Source of the DNA: Seriola aureovittata
Lineage: Eukaryota > Chordata > Actinopteri > Carangiformes > Carangidae
DNA length: 64,000 bases
Reading direction: 5' to 3'
Assembly (NCBI RefSeq): GCF_021018895.1
Contig: NC_079375.1
Span: 16,085,992 to 16,149,991, forward strand
Shown: piece by piece, positions 57,681 through 64,000 of the stretch
Layout: each line of letters begins with the position of its first letter
Numbering within the stretch: the stretch's first letter is position 1
Notes under the pieces: generated by a model
The model's database searches: none
Seen by the model: only the letters and a program-made list of their open reading frames with translations
What the model was told of the DNA's origin: nothing
Translations under genes and position numbers: made by a program

Positions 57681-59369
57681 CTTTTAAGTAAAGATCTATG
57701 AGTCACTCAGGAGGAAAAAAAAAAAAAAAAAAGACTTTCTGTGTTTCTTCAAAATGAGTCAAAAGTAGAGTTCAGCATGGGTTATTTTCACCATGCCCTG
57801 TGACTTTACGCTCCAGTGGCAGAGCACGCTCATCATGTGCTGTTAGTATACACTCTGCCCTTACCCCCGTGCGACCCTGACTCTGCTCAGCAGGCTCACA
57901 CCCAGACAAATTACTGTGTCTCCAAGCTGTTCCCTTCCCTGCGCCAAACATTTCCTCTTATTTCTACCACACTCCCTGAAGAGTTGTCTCACTGTCTGCT
58001 AAGACCGGTGCAGCAGCAGCTTTCCACCGGCAGGGTCATTGGACAGGTTCCCATGAAGGTCACAGCTGTCAGATCATTACATGAGAGGATTGGGTCCAGG
58101 TTTATATTGCTGCCAAAACAACCACTTCACCATCACTGGGGAAGATGTGAAGGTGGCACTAGAGCATCTCGAACATCGGATCCTTCTGGAAGGATGTTTG
58201 GGAGCTGGAAATGTTGGAAAAACAAGCAGCAGCTCCCACTGGCTTCATGGTGGGCTGACATGGCTGAACCTCACTCTTCATTAGGGTGGCCACCCTGTGT
58301 GTTTTTTTGGCAGAGGAGAATTAGAGCTGTGTCTGATTAGGAGGGGGAAACCAGAGCAGAGCCCTTGAAAGCTTAATTGATTAGACTGTCCTTTTTTTTT
58401 TTATCCCTCTGCTCCCCTCTCTGCACACCTCCTCTTAAATAAAGTGAGATGAATACAAATGCAGGCAATGCAGGACCACACACCTGTCACCTCTGAGATG
58501 CCAATTTAAACCTTACGCACCGCCACTAACAAGCTCGATTGTTGGCAAAGCTTTAACATTGGATTTCTAAACTTTTGCCTTTTTGTCAGAAAGTTAAAGC
58601 CACATAGAGCATTTACTGGAGAAAGACATTGCTGAAATAAGTTAGGAAAAGGAGGAATGGTAAAGTTTTTTGGCATTAAAATTCAAAATGAATTTATTTG
58701 ATTTTAATGGAATAGCTGCAAGAGACAGGCAATCCAAGGCCAGCTCAGTTTAAGTTGTTGTTTTCGTGAAGGAGGACATTGATTCTGGGCAGACGGAAAT
58801 GTTGAGAGCAGCAGCTACAGTACAGTTAGCTAAATCAGCTGTGCTCACATGGCTGCACAGAAGTGAATGAGCCAGCGGCTTATCAGGACAAACAGACAGC
58901 ATATTTTTAATGAATAATTAAAGCTAGTCAAAACATTGGCGTGCATCTTCAGCTATTCTGCTGATGTCATTGCACTCTTAGGGAAACTTGACACGAGTGC
59001 AAAAACAAGTCCACTGATTGTAAGTTTACTACACGGTGGCTGTCATCGCCAGGGTTACAGCACCAACGCTATGACAACGTGACCTGGGAGAATACTTGCT
59101 GATTATTTTGACAAATATTTTCTGTCAGTTAACAGTTAATGCCCCGATTTGAATGTTAAATTGAAATCCATTTTCCTTGCTGCTTTTCTTGCTAATTTGC
59201 ATAAACTGAAACACAGTACAATGAACAAAAATCTTTGGATTTTGACTTCATACAGCTTTTGGGGACTGAAGTAAACATTTCTATTGTAACTTAGCAAGAT
59301 CAGTTAAATAAATTTTAAAATAAATTTAAAAAAAAATGGTCACCATTAACCAAAATCATTTGAAAGGGT
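57681..59369. other. non-coding with domain-free open frames
   Basis: A18 at 57715-57732. The frame at 57816-58340 (174 residues) is listed separately. Nothing else is recognised. Confidence 0.55.
57816..58340 (+). other. 174-residue open frame, function unknown
   Basis: A plus-strand frame over a stretch richer in GC than its flanks. It starts MAEHAHHVLLVYTLPLPPCD and has a short hydrophobic stretch near the N-terminus, but no transmembrane segment long enough to call, no signal peptide cleavage context and no domain I know. A second frame at 58081-58284 (67 residues, with VKVALEHLEHRILLEGC) overlaps it in another register. The two-frame overlap argues against either being coding. I do not call a gene. 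Confidence 0.12.
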
Positions 59370-59690
59370 GAGGCTTAGCAAATATTAGCCATAACTCATT
59401 CACCATTTTGTCCATTCATCGAGAATCTTGCTACATGTCTTCAGTTTGTGATTGTTGGAATAGGTTTGCCGAAGAATTTTGAACCTGATCCGTCGGGGGC
59501 ACCACAAAGCCATAAACATGTATCTGAAAACCCGGCGGACAGAATTTCACTAAAACTGGTGTGCATGCTCTGAGGGCAAGTGCCATAGTGATTGCTTCAA
59601 GTGGGTGTGGCCTACCACATATTTGCTCATAACTCAAGATGCCTTTGAGCAATCCTGATTAAACTCACTGGAGCTTAGAACCCACTAATT
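59370..59690 (+). repeat. dispersed fish repeat, family H, with internal duplication
   Basis: Phrases include 'ccataactcattcaccattt' followed by 'tgtccattcatcg', 'taggtttgccgaagaattt', 'gaacctgatccgtcggggg', 'gtgggtgtggcctaccacat', and 'ctcataactcaagatgcctt' followed by 'tgagcaatcctgatt'. The 'cataactca' module occurs twice, about 240 bp apart, so the unit is partly duplicated. I recognise it as a percomorph interspersed repeat, from memory only. Confidence 0.6.
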
Positions 59691-60479
59691 GCTGCTCATG
59701 GCTATAATTTATTGTTTAATTTGGGGGCTGCCAGTATTTTTGTGACTATACAGTAAATCTGTGTGTGTTATATGCAGTTTTTCCTCTGTTGCTGTTTCGG
59801 TGTTTTCAAAAACTACAAGGTCAGTATGGTGAGAGAGCACTGTTAACACCTGAGAACAAGACTTTATTGAACTCTGCAAATAATACTATTCAGCTGTGAA
59901 ATATCGGCCGAGTCATTTCAAAACAACGGGTCGCAAAACTAGAACTGTGAGCTTGTGTCCTACATTCAAAACCACACTGTCCATACAGTGTTAGCGCATT
60001 TCTGTTTCTACAGTAAAAATGTACTGTTGGCCTCATGGTATTTTTTATGATATTATGGTTTCAGTGAAGTGTAAACTAGTGAGAATGCAACATTTTGTTG
60101 GGCTGTGCTTCATGTGACAGACTGGAATCCATTCAGAATGAAACAGCTTTAAAGAAGGCTAATGCTGGCATGTAGTTATTGTAGTAGGTATTTTAGCGTC
60201 TAAATGAACAAACGGTAATGGCAACACTTCAATGTGCTTCTGTTTTAACAGCATTTGTCAAAGGCTACATTGATTTATTTGGGAAAAATCGAGAGAATTC
60301 CCGCTACATAAGTCGGCTGGTGGACTGTCAAAAACTCCATAAGGTTTTTACTGTCCCTTATGATCCTTTTCTTCCACAAGATCCAGCTCATCATCTGAAC
60401 CTGGACAAAATTGTAGACTCAGATCTCACCATAAGTATAAATATTTTTTACATCAAGATCCATAAATTATTTTCTAAAC

Positions 60480-60922
60480 ACTTGACAAAAATGTCAAAAA
60501 AAAAAAAAAAATCTCAGGATGTTTGGGAAAGCGATAAAAAAGAATTCCTGAATCTGCACCTTTAATTATGATCTGCACCAAAATGAAATGGGTTCCTGGG
60601 TCCTGGCCCATTCCCCATTCCCCCAACGAGTTTTGTGCAAACCTACTTTTTGCATAATCCTGCTGACGAATAAACAAAAAAACAAACAAACAAACTAGAG
60701 GGCACTCGGAGAGCACAGACCTCTGTCAAGGCCAGTGTCAAACAACATACATCAAATTTCAGAGGGAAAAATTCTAATTTATAGTAAAGGATCCGGATCT
60801 TCCCAAAAATGTGATGGGTTCTTCCTTGGCCCATGCTCCATCCCTCCACCAAGTTCACGCAAATCACTTCAGTACAAACAGACAAGGGTGAAAACATGAC
60901 CTCCTTGGCAGGTAAAGATGAA
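60480..60922 (+). repeat. dispersed fish repeat, family D, two tandem units
   Basis: Unit 1 holds 'gatctgcaccaaaatgaaat' and ends 'gcataatcctgctgacgaat' with an (AAAC)n tail near 60675-60695. Unit 2 holds 'ggatccggatcttcccaaaa' and 'cttccttggcccatgctcca' and ends 'gaaaacatgacctccttggc'. The two units align to each other. The ending 'cctccttggc' and the 'aatcctgctgac' phrase with AAAC tail are typical of a very common fish element, from memory. The left limit is uncertain and may extend to about 60380. The 115-residue frame at 60218-60565 overlaps the left edge and is not a gene. Confidence 0.7.
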
Positions 60923-61409
60923 TAATCTTGAAAATGTCTTCAAACAGCTGATAAAAGCTGTTGAGCTTTTCCCTCAACAGCTTCTTCCAGAAGTTAAACT
61001 AATTTTGCATCAATATTATGCTAATACACGAAGCCTAATAATACATACTGTTTGCTCTCTGCTAACAGTGCCAGCCATAATAAAATCAATCATAGGTTCT
61101 ACTCAGTGGTATTTCCTCATACAATATTGGTGGATGTTTTTTTTTTTCTCCCCCTTTTTAAATGAATGTACAAAAAGGCTCGTAAAAGCTTGTTGAAAAC
61201 ATATCATCAATTATTAACACATACAATTTTTTATCCCTGTTTGCGCTCCAATACAATCATTTCATTTCTGTCTCTTTGGCTGGGCTTGTGTGTCCTCTCC
61301 CTGGCCTTTGGCTTCTTTCTGCTCTCTGAATGCCAATATTTCAGCATTGTTTTTCCAGTGCAGAAAGCATCCCACAGAGCGGGAAGGTGACCATCCCTTG
61401 TGTCTTTTA

Positions 61410-61450
61410 GTGTGTGTGTGTGTGTGTATGTATGTGTGCATGTGTGTGTT
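61410..61450 (+). repeat. (TG)n microsatellite, impure
   Basis: TG array with TA and CA interruptions (tgtatgtatgtgtgcatg). Confidence 0.88.
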
Positions 61451-62801
61451 TGTGACAGCACAGATAGGGTGCGAGTGTTAGGTGTGAAGGATTGTGGTGC
61501 CGCGTTGTGCAATTCCATTTCAGCTTGTGAAATGACAGACACACAGAGATTTCAAAAAGTGATAAAAAACAAATCTGCATAGTACTCTACACAGGCTTAA
61601 AGTAGATTAGCTGAAAAAAAACAGTGCTTGGCAGTTGTATTTTAGAGGTTATCTTCTCTCCTGTCCTACATATTTGATAATACATCACTCTCGCAGAAAA
61701 TATCCCCAACAGTTTTGACAATAAATAGAGGACTTGAAGGAAAGCATCCATAAATGTGATATACTGTTGCACATCCGAGTCCTATCCTGATTGCAGGAAG
61801 GGTCTTTACCTCCACTTTCTCATTGAGTATGAGGGAGCAGTTATGACAGACTTCAGCCATATTGTAAAAACACTGATCCTTCCTTGTAATTCCATTGCGG
61901 AATTCTCCAAAGAGACCATGTCAAACCTGGTTGAAGGATAATCAATAACAGGTAAGGACCCCGTGTTCCGATGCACAAGCTTTTGAATTTAAAAGATCAA
62001 TTCTCTGCAACACTGTGACAATAACAAAGAAGACAAATAGAGACTAGCTGTTTCATTTACCAAAGGAGAATGGTAATGAAAAATAAATATAAAGAAACAA
62101 ATGATGTTCAAAGTTTATTACAGATTGACCATAGGTGAATGGGACTTGTTTTATAATTCAAAAGATTAAAACTCACCACCACAGAGTAATTAATTTCACT
62201 ACTTGGACATGCAAATCCTCAAGTTAATAGCTTGTTACAAAAACTTACTTTGTACTCTGAGCATATATGCATATTAAAATGGATTTCAGGCATAGCCCAA
62301 CAGCCTCTTTCATGCGTGATATTCAAAAAACCACAGTATTCTGCTTATAAACTTTTGTTTACATCTGGTATCCACTGCATAGCATTTCCACAAGCTAAAT
62401 CTCACAGCATTACCAATAAAACCTTTAACACTGACGGTATAATAATGATGTTTAGTACCAGTGTCACAGCGAGATCACTGGATCCACTGGAAGGTCAACT
62501 TTTTGACGTTGTCTCCCGTTTAATTTGTAATATATATACAAAGCCCCCTGCAGCACATTTATCTGTGCTTGTGCAGCTGATAGCGGGACTTCATTACTCT
62601 CTACAGATGCTCACCGTCCTTCTCTTTAGCCAGTCAGCAAACACAGGGCTACAAACTAATCTTATCATCATTACATTATGTATTTGTGCTGCTGAGATTA
62701 CCTAGCTTCTGGAGGATATCTCTGACTGAAGTAAACACTTCTTAGATACAGAAACACATGTATTTAGAGTAGCAAGAAAACACCCATGCACAAAACCCCC
62801 C

Positions 62802-62835
62802 TCACACACACATACACACACACACACACACACAA
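62802..62835 (+). repeat. (CA)n microsatellite
   Basis: CA array with one TA interruption near 62813, followed by a run of A and C homopolymers. Confidence 0.93.
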
Positions 62836-63427
62836 AAAAACCCCCCAAAAAAACCAAAACAAAACACGTCAGCCAAAGCAATTTAATGCAATATATATGA
62901 GATAGCTATTCACGCAGCAAAGACTGTGACATTGTGTTGGGGAACATTGAGTTCAGACAGCTGATACACTCTAATATCACTCCCGTCAGCGTGCAGGGCC
63001 AAATGCTGTGAATGCACAAAAGACACTCACGTACTGCCCATCATAGACCGACAGTGTTTCACTGAGATATTCATGACATCCGAGCAAACACCTTAAAAAA
63101 AGAAAAGAAAAAAAGAAGCAGATAAAATAAAGCAAATCAAACCACTAACCTTAGCTTATCATATTGTATTTATGGTCTTTGAGCTCGTCTATACACATTT
63201 TCATTACCAAACAAGGTTTTTATCATTTCCATTTTTGTTGTAGCACTAACGTCAAACTCATGTCTGCTTAGCAACAAGTCCTCCACCGGTCTTTCCAAAC
63301 ACACGAGAGCCGACGACCCATCAGCAGAACAACTTGGTTTGTCTGTGCTTTCCAAATCATGTGTTACATATAAGCATTACAAAAGTTATTCAAGTCTGTT
63401 TTCAAATTTGCCACAGCCATGGCTGAA

Positions 63428-63490
63428 GTTTGGTTAAGGCACAAAATTACTTTAAGTGTCGTTCAGATCTTGGTTTGGGTGACCACGGCC
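63428..63490 (-). repeat. dispersed repeat fragment, family C, reverse
   Basis: Contains 'tttggttaaggcacaaaatt' and 'cagatcttggtttgggtgac'. It matches in reverse the 'aacc' pattern of the fragments at 11343-11480 and 52075-52330. Confidence 0.55.
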
Positions 63491-63540
63491 ACACAAGCGA
63501 CTCAGTGAAGCTACAGCAGCATCTTCAGCTAAATGCAAAG

Positions 63541-63860
63541 TTAATATTTTGACCTGTCACAACTCACTAATTGAAAGGTTAAGGCATTACCAAAGTTATT
63601 ACAATTCATCCAGAGGCAGACACCAATGTGGGCACCAAATGTCAAGATGATCCATGCAATAGCTGTCAAGACGTTTCACTTAAAACTTAAAAGTTCTAAC
63701 TTCAATGTGGCACTAGCAGATAGAGAGATCACGAAGTCATCACGATCCATAGTCTGGGAATCATTAATGTCTGTACAAAATTGAATGATCATCCATCCCA
63801 TAATTGTTGACATATTTCAGTCTGAACCAAAAAGCAAGAACCATTAGCATGGCTAAAAAG
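63541..63860 (+). repeat. dispersed fish repeat, family A, forward copy
   Basis: Contains 'attaccaaagttattacaat' followed by 'tcatccagagg', 'atgatccatgcaatagctgt', 'gtctgtacaaaattgaatga' followed by 'tcatccatcc', 'catatttcagtctgaacc', and the closing 'ccattagcatggctaaaaag'. Same orientation as the copy at 8868-9157. Confidence 0.72.
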
Positions 63861-64000
63861 CTACTTAGATCAGGTAAGAGAACGTTCAGGGTCATGGTAA
63901 AAAGAAATTATTATTGACTGTCTGCTAGAAAACAGGGACTTAACAGCAGTCGTTCGGTGCTTCTATAATAATGTCAAGATGCTTCCACTTTTTTTTTTTT

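Larger units (their letters stand above)
60923..63427. other. non-coding with two CA/TG arrays
   Basis: The frame at 62232-62705 (157 residues) is listed in the rejected items. I see no gene. Confidence 0.58.

Noticed and set aside
60218..60565. 115-residue plus-strand frame
   Set aside because: Its C-terminal lysine run is the poly-A tract at 60497-60511 and its right part overlaps the dispersed repeat.
62232..62705. 157-residue plus-strand frame
   Set aside because: It is long for chance but AT-rich, with no domain, no promoter or splice context and several hydrophobic runs that come from T-rich DNA. I could not support a gene.

Overview
This window looks like non-coding nuclear DNA from a ray-finned fish, probably a percomorph. 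Three things point there: base composition on the AT-rich side, many long (CA)n/(TG)n microsatellites, and several dispersed repeats that I recognise from memory of percomorph genomes. I checked nothing against a database. I found no complete protein-coding gene, no bacterial-style operon, no rRNA or functional tRNA, and no CRISPR array. Nearly all open frames are short and lack domains, signal peptides or conserved motifs, so I read them as chance frames in an intron or gene desert.

From the left end to about 31 kb the window is mostly unique AT-rich sequence. It carries a reverse-oriented dispersed repeat (2940-3490), a degenerate repeat related to the common 'ggataagcggtatagaaa' fish element (4854-5133), an opposed pair of TG and CA microsatellites (7811-7939 and 8400-8499), a T14-G23 tract (8831-8867), a second dispersed-repeat copy (8868-9157), a 119-bp CA array (22799-22917) and a further repeat at 25579-25710. 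At 29155-29442 a minus-strand frame has unusually protein-like codon use and a possible splice acceptor. It is the only candidate exon I would single out.

From 31 to 48 kb there is a broken piece of a non-LTR retrotransposon reverse transcriptase on the minus strand (31439-31783), a tRNA-derived SINE on the minus strand with A box, B box and A-rich tail (41987-42190), and a small fragment of the 'ggataagcggt' element (43868-43955).

From 48 to 64 kb there is a composite of three old repeat fragments (51895-52480), a 531-bp hAT-type DNA transposon with terminal inverted repeats and an 8-bp target duplication (57150-57680), and two further dispersed repeats (59370-59690 and 60480-60922). The right edge holds another composite (63428-63860).

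Several repeat-free blocks hold clustered homeodomain-, POU-, MEIS- or E-box-like cores, for example 26140-27030, 32880-33120 and 49530-49800. They could be conserved enhancers of a developmental gene outside the window. That is inference only, since conservation cannot be seen in one sequence. I did not find a new biological system. The most useful observations are the hAT element with its possible BED-finger relic, the two CTAATTAG sites spaced exactly 10 bp apart, the 18-bp E-box palindrome and the 29-kb candidate exon.
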